32,851 nt of DNA, taken from positions 1-32,851 of the IMG/VR virus record IMGVR_UViG_3300042514_000940, one strand, 5' to 3'. This DNA is from a virus. Both the position numbers and the translations under genes were made by a program. Positions within the stretch are counted from its first letter, which is position 1, and each line of letters opens with the position of its first letter. Below the pieces are notes generated by a model. It was not told the DNA's origin. It did no database searches and worked only from the letters and a program-made list of their open reading frames with translations. Below, in pieces: positions 21,239 through 29,388 of the stretch.

Positions 21239-22068
21239 TAGGCAGGAGCGTAGACCGCCGAGTTGTAGCCTTCGCGGTTGAAGCGCAGCTCATACTGGAC
21301 CTTATAAAGCAGGCCGAAGTCTTCGAAGGATACCTGAGCCAGGAGCAGTTGTTTTTTGCCGCTGATCTCGAAGGCCGTTCCCATGTAAGTCGGCACTAAG
21401 TCCTTTGACGCAAAGGAGCCGTTGCCGGAGGTCTTGCCAACCGCGTTCCTTAAGTTGATGACTAAGGCCGAGCTGCTAGTGTAGAAAACGCCGGACAGTG
21501 AACACTGCGGGGCAAGGTAGTTGGTCTTGCCGTAGAAGTCCTTGAACTCGGGCTTCTTGAACCCGAGGAACTTCCGGCCGATAGCGGCTTCAAACGTGGC
21601 GCCATTGTTGCCCTGGTATTCGCTCGTAGCACCAGCGACCGAAGGGTAAGCAGGGGTCGCAATCGAACCAGTGCCCACGCCCGCAATCGGTGAGCCAGAA
21701 AAACCAAGCGCCGTGGCCGTCTCGAAGAAGTTCGGGTGGGTCGTGATGTGCTCAGAGGTCAGGCCTTGCGAGCCGGTAATCTGCGGATCGGTCGAGGCGC
21801 CGTAGCCAGGGTTGATGCCCACATAGTCCACCGAGTAGGTAGCGATGCCAAGGTTTTCGAAAGATACTGAATACTTGTGAGCCTTGCAGTATGAGTAGGC
21901 CCCCTGCGGGCAGGCCGACCCACGGTTAATCGTGCCACCGATGGACGCCGTGATTGCGGCCTTGAAGACGATGGTGCCCGTGGCGAGTCCGTAGCCATCC
22001 TCTTGGAACTTTGCCCCAGGCTGTTGGAGTACGGTGGTGAGGTTGTTGCCAGTGTCGACGCGTGCCAT
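21238..22068 (-). CDS. Unknown 276-aa tail protein downstream of tape measure
   Basis: This protein begins MARVDTGNNLTTVLQQPGAK and is rich in Gly/Ser/Tyr with few charges, a composition of structural tail proteins. It has segments YSVSFENLGIATYSVDYVGI and a C-terminus LLYKVQYELRFNREGYNSAV. It lies directly after the tape-measure candidate, where siphoviruses encode the distal tail protein or tail hub. Three Cys residues occur in the middle. I do not recognise the family, but a tail-tip role is the best inference. No Shine-Dalgarno precedes the ATG; the leader is AT-rich. Confidence 0.6.
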   Translation of the reverse strand: MARVDTGNNLTTVLQQPGAKFQEDGYGLATGTIVFKAAITASIGGTINRGSACPQGAYSYCKAHKYSVSFENLGIATYSVDYVGINPGYGASTDPQITGSQGLTSEHITTHPNFFETATALGFSGSPIAGVGTGSIATPAYPSVAGATSEYQGNNGATFEAAIGRKFLGFKKPEFKDFYGKTNYLAPQCSLSGVFYTSSSALVINLRNAVGKTSGNGSFASKDLVPTYMGTAFEISGKKQLLLAQVSFEDFGLLYKVQYELRFNREGYNSAVYAPA

Positions 22069-22071
22069 AAA

Positions 22072-22809
22072 TTATTTGGATTGGGTGCCCTTGGTGAAGT
22101 CTGCGGACATGAAAGGATTACGATCCACGAGGTTCTGGAGAAGCCCGGTCTGCTTGCGCTGCTCTTCAAGCTGGGCGTTCATGGCCTCCATGACCGGATT
22201 AGGTCCGACGCCGATGACGTTTCCGAAGCCTTCCGGGCCTTTGAAGTCTTTGGTTACATTTGCAGACGGAGTGAGGCCGGTTGCTTTAGATTCCTTGGCG
22301 ATTAAGCCCTGAACTTCGTTTTGAATCTTAGGGTCTAAGGCAATCTGACCCCGAATGAAAGACGACTCAATAACCACACCACGCTTTTTCATTTCACGAG
22401 ATACAATTTCATCGGCGGCGTCTGTTTCAAGGAACTCCTCGGTTGTCTTAATCCTTTGAATCTTTGCGGCCTCAGTGTCTTGGGCGGCTTTTTTCTCATT
22501 GTTTTTCTTGTTAGCCCAATACTTATCTTCAGCAGACATCAGGGCGTTAGTACCGTCGATAGCGGCTTGATTAGCGTCTTCTTGCTTCTTTTGGTTGTCC
22601 GCAATAATCTTGCCAATAAAGCCGATGGCAGCGCCTAGCAACGCCATAGGCCCAAGGAAGGAAAGGAAGATGTCCTTGAATGACGTGCTGAACTTCTTCT
22701 GGATGTCCTCGACCTGTTTACCAAAACCAGTCGTCGCCTGCTTGGCCTTGTCCATCGCCTGCGGGACGTCGGAGGTCGTCTTGATGTTGACTGTCAGGTC
22801 TTGGGCCAT
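22072..22809 (-). CDS. Very short tape-measure protein candidate, 245 aa
   Basis: The protein starts MAQDLTVNIKTTSDVPQAMD and continues with a coiled helix, as tape-measure N-termini do. A hydrophobic segment (IFLSFLGPMALLGAAIGFIG, about residues 45-65) follows and then a long charged helix rich in Lys/Glu/Asp/Gln. The C-terminus has VMEAMNAQLEEQRKQTGLLQ. By the usual rule of about 0.15 nm of tail per residue this would give a tail of only about 37 nm. Its ATG is 1 nt after the stop of the chaperone candidate. That position and the helix pattern support the call; the small size is odd. Confidence 0.6.
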   Translation of the reverse strand: MAQDLTVNIKTTSDVPQAMDKAKQATTGFGKQVEDIQKKFSTSFKDIFLSFLGPMALLGAAIGFIGKIIADNQKKQEDANQAAIDGTNALMSAEDKYWANKKNNEKKAAQDTEAAKIQRIKTTEEFLETDAADEIVSREMKKRGVVIESSFIRGQIALDPKIQNEVQGLIAKESKATGLTPSANVTKDFKGPEGFGNVIGVGPNPVMEAMNAQLEEQRKQTGLLQNLVDRNPFMSADFTKGTQSK

Positions 22810-22810
22810 G

Positions 22811-23395
22811 TCAGGGGGTGCTTTCCTTTGCAGGATTGGAAGCAGCCGCGGCGGCCTCCTTGGCTTCCTCCTCGGCCATGAAGGCTTCCTCCTCGGGCGA
22901 CATGATCGCCACGTCCGCACCCTTGCGGATAGCCAGGGCGGAGTTGAGCCAGATGGCCTGACACTCGGGCATCTCCCAAGCCCGCTGCTCTGGGAGGCCA
23001 GACGCGATCAGGTTGGCCACGATGGACAGCGGCCAAGGCACCCCCTTGTCTCCGCCCCCTGACTTGGTCTTAGTCTGCTCCCAGAACTTGGGCCAGTCTT
23101 GGACGAGGATATAACCGGCGAAGGCTTCCAGCAGGCGCTCGAACTTGGCGGGGTGATGGCTTAGGGTGACGATGCGCAGTCGGTCACGCCAGCCCACCTC
23201 CCCTAGCTGCTCTTCGGCGCATACTTGGCAGGCGAAGATAAGGTCGGCGGGGGTGATGCCGCGGGAGCCGGTGACCAGCGGGGAGTCGAAGGCCATCAGG
23301 CGCACGCGATACTTGAGGCACCAGGGGTAAAGAGTTCGACCCAGAATCCTGAAAGGAGCCGGGTCGACGTAGGCGTTGAGGAAGCGGCGGTCCAC
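22811..23395 (-). CDS. Tail assembly chaperone candidate, 194 aa
   Basis: The GTG at 23395 follows a good ribosome-binding site (AGAGGA). The protein begins MDRRFLNAYVDPAPFRILGR, is mostly helical and ends in an acidic alanine-rich tail (EEEAFMAEEEAKEAAAAASN). It lies between the tail tube and tape-measure candidates, the place of lambda G/GT-type chaperones, which are also helical with acidic tails. Its last codons are ACC CCC TGA, a C5 run followed by a stop. A +1 slip at CCC-TGA would enter the frame of the next gene and give a fusion of about 440 residues. I see no canonical -1 slippery heptamer. Confidence 0.6.
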   Translation of the reverse strand: MDRRFLNAYVDPAPFRILGRTLYPWCLKYRVRLMAFDSPLVTGSRGITPADLIFACQVCAEEQLGEVGWRDRLRIVTLSHHPAKFERLLEAFAGYILVQDWPKFWEQTKTKSGGGDKGVPWPLSIVANLIASGLPEQRAWEMPECQAIWLNSALAIRKGADVAIMSPEEEAFMAEEEAKEAAAAASNPAKESTP

Positions 23396-23409
23396 TGTCC
23401 TCTAGACTG

Positions 23410-23424
23410 CCCCCTTTTCGGGGG
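23410..23424 (-). promoter_or_regulatory. GC hairpin between tail tube and chaperone genes
   Basis: CCCCC (23410-23414) and GGGGG (23420-23424) form a perfect 5-bp stem with a five-base loop in the gap between the tail-tube stop and the GTG start at 23395. No U tract follows on the minus strand, so full termination is unlikely. A partial attenuator or ribosome-access element that keeps the chaperone below the abundant tube protein is possible. Confidence 0.35.
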
Positions 23425-23430
23425 TGTCAA

Positions 23431-23811
23431 TTAGGCAGGCGTGATGCCTTCGTAATCAATCGCCGTGATCGTGACGGCGGTGAAGCCCTTGTTCGAGCCC
23501 TTGTCGTCAATCTTGGTGATGGTGCCGACAAAGGAAACAGAGGCGGCTCCGCTAGGATAGGCGGAGGCGGTGTTCACCGTGAAGGAAAGGGCGGCGCCGA
23601 GGGTGGGCATGGTCGAGGTCTTGGCGATGCCTTCGATGGTGATCTCGCTCTTGCGGTCGTCGAGGCGGTGCGTCTTGGTCAGGCCCGTCTCGTCGACAAC
23701 AGTGGCTTCGGCGTTAAAGGAGGACGAGAGGCTGTAGCTCTGGACGAAGAGGTTGGTGACAGTACCAGCGACTCCGTAGATACAGGTCGTTCCGTTTGAG
23801 ATGGCGGCCAT
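23431..23811 (-). CDS. Probable tail tube protein, 126 aa
   Basis: The protein begins MAAISNGTTCIYGVAGTVTN and is a small, strand-rich protein with few charged residues and a helix region in the middle (VVDETGLTKTHRLDDRKSEI). Strand blocks end in FTAVTITAIDYEGITPA. Size and composition match short major tail (tube) proteins, which polymerise into hexameric rings. It lies between the neck proteins and the chaperone candidate, as a tube gene should. The leader AAATACAA before the ATG has no Shine-Dalgarno. Confidence 0.6.
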   Translation of the reverse strand: MAAISNGTTCIYGVAGTVTNLFVQSYSLSSSFNAEATVVDETGLTKTHRLDDRKSEITIEGIAKTSTMPTLGAALSFTVNTASAYPSGAASVSFVGTITKIDDKGSNKGFTAVTITAIDYEGITPA

Positions 23812-23837
23812 TTGTATTTGCGGGCTTTGGAATTGGC

Positions 23838-24269
23838 TTAGGCGGGCAGGACCACCAGCACGTCAAACGAAAAGGAAGTCGCCCAGGAACGCTCGTCGAT
23901 GCCTTCGTCTTCGGACTGCATCGTGACGTCGTAACAGGCCGCGTCGGTCGAGGCTACGAAGGCCGCCTTGATGCTGGTAAGGTCACGCATATTGCCGGAC
24001 AGGGCGGCGCAGCGGGCGCGGTGATCGGCGAGGGTCGTGTCGTCGGCGTTCGAGAACAGGGTGATGCGGACTGAGCAGCTGAAGTTGCCTTCGCCCTCGG
24101 GGAGGTCGGCAGGGCTGCGGGCCGACTCGCAGAGGACCACGGCCTTGGGCAGGGTCTGGGTCGCGGCGCTGTCCCCCGTCAGGAAGGCCACGGAGGTCAG
24201 CCCGGTCTGGGTGGATAGGTAGGTGGCCAAGGTGGCCTCTACGATGTGGCGGATGGATTTGGTTCCCAT
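23838..24269 (-). CDS. Probable tail terminator/completion protein, 143 aa
   Basis: The protein begins MGTKSIRHIVEATLATYLST and has an alpha/beta pattern with a helix at the N-terminus and a final strand TSFSFDVLVVLPA. That layout matches gpU-like tail terminators, which cap the tube at the head end. It is placed directly before the tail-tube gene and after the 317-aa neck gene. No sequence motif is decisive, so the call is based on order, size and predicted pattern. Confidence 0.5.
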   Translation of the reverse strand: MGTKSIRHIVEATLATYLSTQTGLTSVAFLTGDSAATQTLPKAVVLCESARSPADLPEGEGNFSCSVRITLFSNADDTTLADHRARCAALSGNMRDLTSIKAAFVASTDAACYDVTMQSEDEGIDERSWATSFSFDVLVVLPA

Positions 24270-24274
24270 AAAGG

Positions 24275-25228
24275 TTAGCGGCGGTTGGCGCGCTGGATGG
24301 TGCTGTTCATGTGGCGCTCAAAGCGGGCCTTCATCTGCTTGACGCGGTTGGCGTAGACGAGGCCGAGCACGTCCGCATCGGTGGCGATGCCGTTCACGTT
24401 GCCCTGCGTATTGGTCACGCTCAGCTCGACGACCTTCTCGTTAGCCGTCATGGTGTTTGTCCCGCGCACCTGGTTGTGCCGGTTAATCCAGGCCACCTTG
24501 AGCAGCTGAGTCCCGAAGTCTTTAGGCACGCCATTGATAACTGGCTTAGGCAGGGAGCGCAGGGCCGAGGCCCAGCCCGCCTTGATCATGCCGACCATGG
24601 CTTGGCGGTCGCGGATGTATTGGTCGAGGTCGGACTTGGACTCGACGAGCATCTTGAGTTTGACCGGGCGAACGGCCTTGCCGATGCGGCCTCCGAATTT
24701 GCCCTTGATGCGGTTATGCGGAGGACGCAGCTCCTGGACAAACCCTTGGCCGTAGTCGGTCATGACAGGGTTGGTCGTGTTAAAGTAGTTCTTAGCCTTC
24801 TTAAACGCCCGGTCATAGTCGCGGTCGTTCGCGATCTTGCGCATGATGGGCGGGAGGTTCTTCAGCGCCTGGAGCGAGCCCTTGCCGATGACCTTGTTGA
24901 ACAGGCCGATGTCATTGGTCTTGGTGGCGTAGGCCAGCTGATTGGTCAGGAGAGATGCGGCGGAGTTGGCGCTACGGTCGTTGGCGGCCACGAACATCTT
25001 CTTAATGTCTCCGGCCACGGCGTTGTCGCCCGCCACTTGGGCCGCCTTGGATAGGCCACGGCCTCCGCCCTTGGGCAGGGGAGGGGTGAAGGTCGCCGCG
25101 TCTTGGCAGGCAAGGGCAGCTTGTTCAAGCGCCGCGTCCCGCATGGTCTGCCCGGTGTTGGCCGCGAACTGACGCAGGGCGGCGATGAACTCAGCCTGAG
25201 ACTTCGGACTGATGCTGACCGACACCAC
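24275..25228 (-). CDS. Neck/tail-completion protein, 317 aa
   Basis: The gene starts with tandem GTG codons at 25228/25225. The protein is basic and helical in the middle (IMRKIANDRDYDRAFKKAKN, AVRPVKLKMLVESKSDLDQY), begins MVSVSISPKSQAEFIAALRQ and ends in a basic helix QMKARFERHMNSTIQRANRR. It takes the place of lambda gpZ or HK97 gp10, proteins that link head and tail. Its length of 317 aa is longer than those (about 190 and 150 aa), so it may be a distinct neck component. No close family is recognised. Confidence 0.5.
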   Translation of the reverse strand: MVSVSISPKSQAEFIAALRQFAANTGQTMRDAALEQAALACQDAATFTPPLPKGGGRGLSKAAQVAGDNAVAGDIKKMFVAANDRSANSAASLLTNQLAYATKTNDIGLFNKVIGKGSLQALKNLPPIMRKIANDRDYDRAFKKAKNYFNTTNPVMTDYGQGFVQELRPPHNRIKGKFGGRIGKAVRPVKLKMLVESKSDLDQYIRDRQAMVGMIKAGWASALRSLPKPVINGVPKDFGTQLLKVAWINRHNQVRGTNTMTANEKVVELSVTNTQGNVNGIATDADVLGLVYANRVKQMKARFERHMNSTIQRANRR

Positions 25229-25235
25229 GGCCTTG

Positions 25236-25616
25236 TTACTGGTTATCGTCGATGACGACGAGCGTGATCCATGCCGACCCGGGCTTGTAGGTCTGGCTGG
25301 TGATGCGGACGGTCTTCCCGCCGGCCACGATCTTCTTGCCCTGGCCTAGGCTGGCGATGGGGACGCCTGCCGACAGTAGGGCCGCCGATGCCCCAATAGA
25401 CCCGTCTGGCTGGCTCCAGGAGGCCGTTACAGCGGGGAGCCTGACCGAGTATTGGGTCCGCTCCATATACCCCCCTGCTTCGAGCACGGTCTGGACCGCG
25501 GGGTCGGAGATAAGGCAGGAGAAGGTGATGGCACCAGAGTTGGCCGACCCGGCCACGCCGAAGTCCGCCACCATCTCTTTGGCGTCGTTGAGAAACTCGG
25601 TTCCGTAGAGGCTCAT
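25236..25616 (-). CDS. Head-completion/connector protein, 126 aa
   Basis: I start at ATG 25616 (MSLYGTEFLNDAKEMVADFG). A longer frame begins with GTG at 25646, directly next to the terminator T-tract, and is less likely. The protein has strand blocks SGAITFSCLISDPAV and YSVRLPAVTASW, then a C-terminal hairpin GKTVRITSQTYKPGSAWITL. It follows the capsid gene after an intrinsic terminator and precedes the neck gene, so it is probably an FII-like head-tail joining protein. No family is certain. Confidence 0.55.
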   Translation of the reverse strand: MSLYGTEFLNDAKEMVADFGVAGSANSGAITFSCLISDPAVQTVLEAGGYMERTQYSVRLPAVTASWSQPDGSIGASAALLSAGVPIASLGQGKKIVAGGKTVRITSQTYKPGSAWITLVVIDDNQ

Positions 25617-25646
25617 CCTATACTTGCCCGGATTGGTAGGGGGCAC

Positions 25647-25673
25647 AAAAAAAGGCCCCCATTGCTGGGAGCC
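25647..25673 (-). terminator. Intrinsic terminator after major capsid gene
   Basis: On the minus strand the arms GGCTCCC and GGGGGCC (25667-25673 with 25654-25660) pair over seven positions (one G-U) around the loop AGCAAT, followed at once by seven T (25653-25647). This is a classical Rho-independent terminator 27 nt after the capsid stop. It would partly stop transcription so that the capsid gene is expressed more than the tail genes. Confidence 0.85.
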
Positions 25674-25699
25674 TCGTTTGTTTGCCTTGCGGCGGCTGA

Positions 25700-26569
25700 T
25701 TAGGCCGTGGTGAGGCGGTTGAGCGAGGTCGCGCGACCGACAGCGGCACCGAAGAGCAGCGTGGCGGTGACGTTGTAGTAACCGCTCTGCTCCTGGCCCA
25801 TGAGGACCTGGACGCCGAGGCCGGTGTCGGCGTCGACAGCGTTGGCGACTTCGAAGCCCGGGATTTCGGACATCGGGAGGGCCGAGGCGACAGCGATGGC
25901 GTCAGCGCCGCACGAGAAGCCAGCGAGGCTTTCCGCGTTGGCAGGGAGGCTGTTCCACTGGTAGACCGAGGCGCCAGCGAGGGTGCCGATCTGGCCGGAG
26001 GTCAGGATGCCAGCACCGAGGACGGAGTTGCCGATGATGGTAGCGTCGCCGAGGAGGCCGTTGGCGTAGGTCGGGTTCAGGATGAACGCGCGGGGTTCAG
26101 CGGCCTTGGCGGCGTCGAGCACGCCCTTGGAGGCGACGACTTCAGCGTAGGTCAGCGCGGCGCCGGTGTTCGTGCCAGAAGCGAAGTTCGCGACGGTGAT
26201 GAGCGCGCCGATTTCGGCGAGGCACTTTTCAGCGAGGGCGTTGGCGGCGGTCGGGACGAAGGCGTTCGAGAGGAACTGAGCGCCATACATCTTGACGTCG
26301 AGGGGCGAGAAGCGGCTCGACACCTTGAAGTGCTTGAGGGTGACGTTGGCGGCGGTGATCGTCGCGTCGTCCTGGGTGAGGTAGCCGCCGGTCGAGAACT
26401 CGGTGGCGGTGGAGGTGCCGATCAGCGGAACCTGGACCGTCTTGCCGGCGCCGGATTCGGCAGCGGTGAAGACGGACGAGAAGGCGCGGAGGGCCGGGAG
26501 CTTGCCCTTGAGGGAAGCGATGACGCTTTCAGCGAGGATGCTGGGAGCGACTGCGATGGAGTTAGCCAT
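25700..26569 (-). CDS. Major capsid protein (HK97 fold)
   Basis: The 289-aa protein begins MANSIAVAPSILAESVIASL and shows the pattern of a small HK97-fold coat protein: an N-terminal helix arm, an extended strand region (TVQVPLIGTSTATEFSTGGY), the spine-helix region with ALAEKCLAEIGALITVANF, the A-domain (RAFILNPTYANGLLGDATII) and a C-terminal SGYYNVTATLLFGAAVGRAT. It is flanked by the scaffold-like gene and a strong terminator, in the position of the most abundant virion protein. No Shine-Dalgarno precedes the ATG. A short P22-like or lambda gpE-like coat are the nearest guesses; the exact family is not certain. Confidence 0.8.
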   Translation of the reverse strand: MANSIAVAPSILAESVIASLKGKLPALRAFSSVFTAAESGAGKTVQVPLIGTSTATEFSTGGYLTQDDATITAANVTLKHFKVSSRFSPLDVKMYGAQFLSNAFVPTAANALAEKCLAEIGALITVANFASGTNTGAALTYAEVVASKGVLDAAKAAEPRAFILNPTYANGLLGDATIIGNSVLGAGILTSGQIGTLAGASVYQWNSLPANAESLAGFSCGADAIAVASALPMSEIPGFEVANAVDADTGLGVQVLMGQEQSGYYNVTATLLFGAAVGRATSLNRLTTA

Positions 26570-26602
26570 GATGTGTTAGGATAGGGTGAGGGTTGAGGGA
26601 AA

Positions 26603-27043
26603 TTAGATGCAGGCCTTGATGATGGCGTGCTTATGAGCGGCGAAGTATTCGTTGCGCTCTTTGGAGCCGACCGCCAGGGACATGAAGGTGGCGAGGTGGT
26701 CGACGGCCTCGGCGGTGGGTTTGCCATCCGCGGGGCTGAGTTCGACCGGGGAAACGCCGACGGAGGCCACGATCTTGGCGGCTTCCTTGGAGGCGCTGAC
26801 CTTGCTGGCTTCGTGCTCGGCGACGAGGGCCTTGAAGGACTCGGACTCCTTGACGGCCACTTCGAGGGCGGCGGTCAGTTCGGCGAGCTTGGCGTCCTTG
26901 GACGCGGCTTCGACCTTGAGGCTTTCGAGTTCGGCAGAGACGCCGACCGTCATCTTCTCGACAGTGGTGCGGAGGTCGTCGCGCTCGGCGGTGAGGCCAG
27001 AGACAGCGGCGGTGGCGGCGAGGAGTTGCTCTTCGATGGTCAT
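26603..27043 (-). CDS. Scaffold-like coiled-coil protein, 146 aa
   Basis: The protein begins MTIEEQLLAATAAVSGLTAE and is dominated by a long coiled coil (about residues 20-95) rich in Ala, Glu, Lys and Ser. A C-terminal globular piece ends ERNEYFAAHKHAIIKACI. It lies between the S49 protease and capsid genes, the position of internal scaffolds such as lambda Nu3. The coil and the C-terminal basic helix match how scaffolds contact coat proteins. The decoration protein role (lambda gpD) is less likely given the coil. The leader AAATCTAAG lacks a Shine-Dalgarno. Confidence 0.65.
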   Translation of the reverse strand: MTIEEQLLAATAAVSGLTAERDDLRTTVEKMTVGVSAELESLKVEAASKDAKLAELTAALEVAVKESESFKALVAEHEASKVSASKEAAKIVASVGVSPVELSPADGKPTAEAVDHLATFMSLAVGSKERNEYFAAHKHAIIKACI

Positions 27044-27065
27044 CTTAGATTTGCGGTTAATGGAA

Positions 27066-27851
27066 TTAGAACGAACGCAGGGCGTCGTTGAAAGAGTCGG
27101 CCAAGCCTGTGACCAAGCCCTGGGCGGCGGCTTGCTTGCCGGAGAAGACCTGGCCTTCCATGGCCTCGGCCTTCACCATCTTGCGCTTCATGTTCACGGC
27201 TTCCTTAAACTCGGCGTGGATCGTGTCGACGCCCTCTTGAAGGTTGCCGAGTTGGCCTTCGTCGAGGGACGTGCCTTCGATGCCCGCGCCCTTGAACTTG
27301 CCGGACTTGATGACGACCATCTTGATGCCGGCCATCTTGGCGGCTTCGGAGTAGTCAGGGATGGCCATATAGACGCCGATGCTTCCGACCGTGGAGGACG
27401 GGCTGGCGACGACGCGGTCAGCAGCCGAGCCAATCCAATAGGCGGCGGAGGCCATTTCTGAGTCGGTGTAGGCGAGGGTAGGCTTGCCGAAGTTGCGGAC
27501 CTTGTTGGCGAGTTCCTCGACGCCGGTGACCGTGCCGCCAGGGGAAGAGATTTGCAGGGCGACCTTTTCGACCTCGGGGTTCGCGGCAAAAGCGTCCAGG
27601 GCCTCGGAGACTTCATTCACGTCCACGGCGCCCATCATCTTTTCGAGAGGGGACAGGCCCTTGCCGATCACGCCGACGACCGGGATGATGCCGATGCCGT
27701 CGACGACGTAGGGCTTAGGGGCCACGCCGAAGAGCTGCGCGAGCATATCGGTAAAGCCGAACTTCTCGGCTAGGACAGCGTGGTCCTTGGCCTTGGTCGG
27801 GTCGATGAGGAGGGGCTCGCGGCCCGACAGTCCGTTGGTAAGGAAACGCAT
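27066..27851 (-). CDS. S49 (SppA/ClpP-fold) prohead protease
   Basis: This 261-aa protein is a capsid-maturation protease like lambda gpC, which processes scaffold and portal. I start at ATG 27851 (MRFLTNGLSGREPLLIDPTK), right after the portal stop; the longer frame runs into portal. The SppA core is clear: IPVVGVIG (~56-63), SSPGGTVTG (~102-110), nucleophile Ser135 in DSEMASAAYWIGSAADRVVA, SSTVGSIGVYM (~152-162), and the lysine region IKSGKFKGAG (~181-190) with a catalytic Lys near 185-187. In lambda the scaffold is nested within this gene; here a separate scaffold-like gene follows. There is no overlap with portal (4-nt gap). Confidence 0.88.
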   Translation of the reverse strand: MRFLTNGLSGREPLLIDPTKAKDHAVLAEKFGFTDMLAQLFGVAPKPYVVDGIGIIPVVGVIGKGLSPLEKMMGAVDVNEVSEALDAFAANPEVEKVALQISSPGGTVTGVEELANKVRNFGKPTLAYTDSEMASAAYWIGSAADRVVASPSSTVGSIGVYMAIPDYSEAAKMAGIKMVVIKSGKFKGAGIEGTSLDEGQLGNLQEGVDTIHAEFKEAVNMKRKMVKAEAMEGQVFSGKQAAAQGLVTGLADSFNDALRSF

Positions 27852-27855
27852 GGTC

Positions 27856-29382
27856 TTAGGAATTGGGTTGGTCGAGCTCTTCGGGCTCTTCCTGGTCAGC
27901 GGGTTCGTCCTCCATCTCGGGGGACTCGGGGCCTTCCATGACATCGCCGCTGATCGTGCCGACTGGGGTGTTGGACGGACGGAACAGCAGTTCAAACGGG
28001 ATGCCGTATTGTTCGGCCAAGTCCTTGATGTGGACCATATCAGAGGCACGCTTGGCCATCTCGGTGCGGAAGTCTAGGCCGCGCTGGGCGTAGAGTTCGG
28101 ACATGGACAGCAGGCCCATCTCGACGTCGGCTCGGTCGTTCGCGGCTTCGCGGCCAGCGTCGACGGTGACGGACTTCGGGGTCGTCCAGGATACGCGGTT
28201 CCAATCCGGGTCGTCAGGGAGTTCGCCGGCGGCGATGCCTTGGCCGATGATGTAACCCCACGTCGGAACGCAGAAGTTCTCGATCATGATGGTCTGGTAC
28301 TTCGAGAAGACGCGGCCAGCCTTGGCGGTGATGAGGCGGACGGTGGCGCCGCCCAGCTTGGAGGAGTCGCCGACAAACTCGTAAGGCAGCACGCCTTGGG
28401 AGATGTCGCGTTCCAGCGCCGCGAGGAAGCCGGTGAAGGTGGCGTTGGGGCGGTTGCTCTGGAAGGACGTCATGTCCTCCCCGGGCTCAAGGGCGATGAG
28501 TTTGCCGCCCATCGTGTTGGCGAGGTTGGCGTAGGAGCCGGTTCCCGTTGAGCCAAGTTCGTTGGCCATGTCGCCGTCGATGATGCCGCCCGCCTTCTTG
28601 ATGATGCGGGTGACGTCGCCGTTGTCCTTCACGGCCTGCTTCTCGAGGGCGAGGATTTCCATCTCGTCCTGAATGCTGTTGATGCTGTGCTGGAGAAGAG
28701 GGACGCCACGGGCGCCGGACGCATACTCCTGGTCGACCACCATCATCATCGACTGAGCGAGGATCTGGCGGGACGAGCCGTCGGAGCGGTAGATGTTCAC
28801 GGCGATGTATTCGCCATACGGACCGAACTGGATGCCGTCGTGCATACCCTCGGGCACCTTGCCTTCCAGAGGGTCGCCGACGCGGTGGGCTTCCATCAGC
28901 TGGAGTTTCGCTTCACCGGTGCCGTTACGCACCTTGGCGGCGAACGAGTCACCGTCGCGGATCATGCCGCGCAGCAAGATGGACTGAGCCTGATAGAACG
29001 AGAAGCGGTTCGTGATGTCGATGCGCTTGGCCTTCTCGGCGAAGTAAGCCTCATAGCGTTCCTGCATCTCAGGGGTCGACGCGTGGCTCTGGGGCTTGAT
29101 GCCGTCGCCAACGGTGTAAAGGCAGATGTCCGCAAGGATTTGCTTGAACAGCCCGGAGTTACGCTCGGCCCAGCGGCACTTGCGGACCATCGTCAGGCGG
29201 TCGTAAGGGGTCAGGTCACGGCGAAGGTCACGGGGCTCCGCGCCATAGGCCGCACGGCGGGCACGCGTCACGCCGATGCTCTGCCAATCGCCGTAGGAAG
29301 CCTGCGGCTGCGGGGCGGAGGGCGTAGCCTTGGGCGTCTTGGGACGCAGGCTGACGGTCTTAATCTTCTTGCGGATGGCCAT
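27856..29382 (-). CDS. Portal protein, copy 2 (complete, 508 aa)
   Basis: This is the complete lambda-family portal. After a basic N-terminus (MAIRKKIKTVSLRPKTPKAT) the family core begins with YGDWQSIGVTRARRAAYGAE, RDLTPYDRLTMVRKCRWAER and NSGLFKQILADICLYTVGDG. A glycine/Pro-rich stem region and a long acidic tail (EDEPADQEEPEELDQPNS) end the protein. It starts 6 nt after the gpW-like stop and ends 4 nt before the protease gene. The length is close to lambda gpB (533 aa). From ~28434 rightwards it is almost identical to copy 1, but the segment 28230-28433 is strongly diverged. Confidence 0.92.
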   Translation of the reverse strand: MAIRKKIKTVSLRPKTPKATPSAPQPQASYGDWQSIGVTRARRAAYGAEPRDLRRDLTPYDRLTMVRKCRWAERNSGLFKQILADICLYTVGDGIKPQSHASTPEMQERYEAYFAEKAKRIDITNRFSFYQAQSILLRGMIRDGDSFAAKVRNGTGEAKLQLMEAHRVGDPLEGKVPEGMHDGIQFGPYGEYIAVNIYRSDGSSRQILAQSMMMVVDQEYASGARGVPLLQHSINSIQDEMEILALEKQAVKDNGDVTRIIKKAGGIIDGDMANELGSTGTGSYANLANTMGGKLIALEPGEDMTSFQSNRPNATFTGFLAALERDISQGVLPYEFVGDSSKLGGATVRLITAKAGRVFSKYQTIMIENFCVPTWGYIIGQGIAAGELPDDPDWNRVSWTTPKSVTVDAGREAANDRADVEMGLLSMSELYAQRGLDFRTEMAKRASDMVHIKDLAEQYGIPFELLFRPSNTPVGTISGDVMEGPESPEMEDEPADQEEPEELDQPNS

Positions 29383-29388
29383 GGAAAG

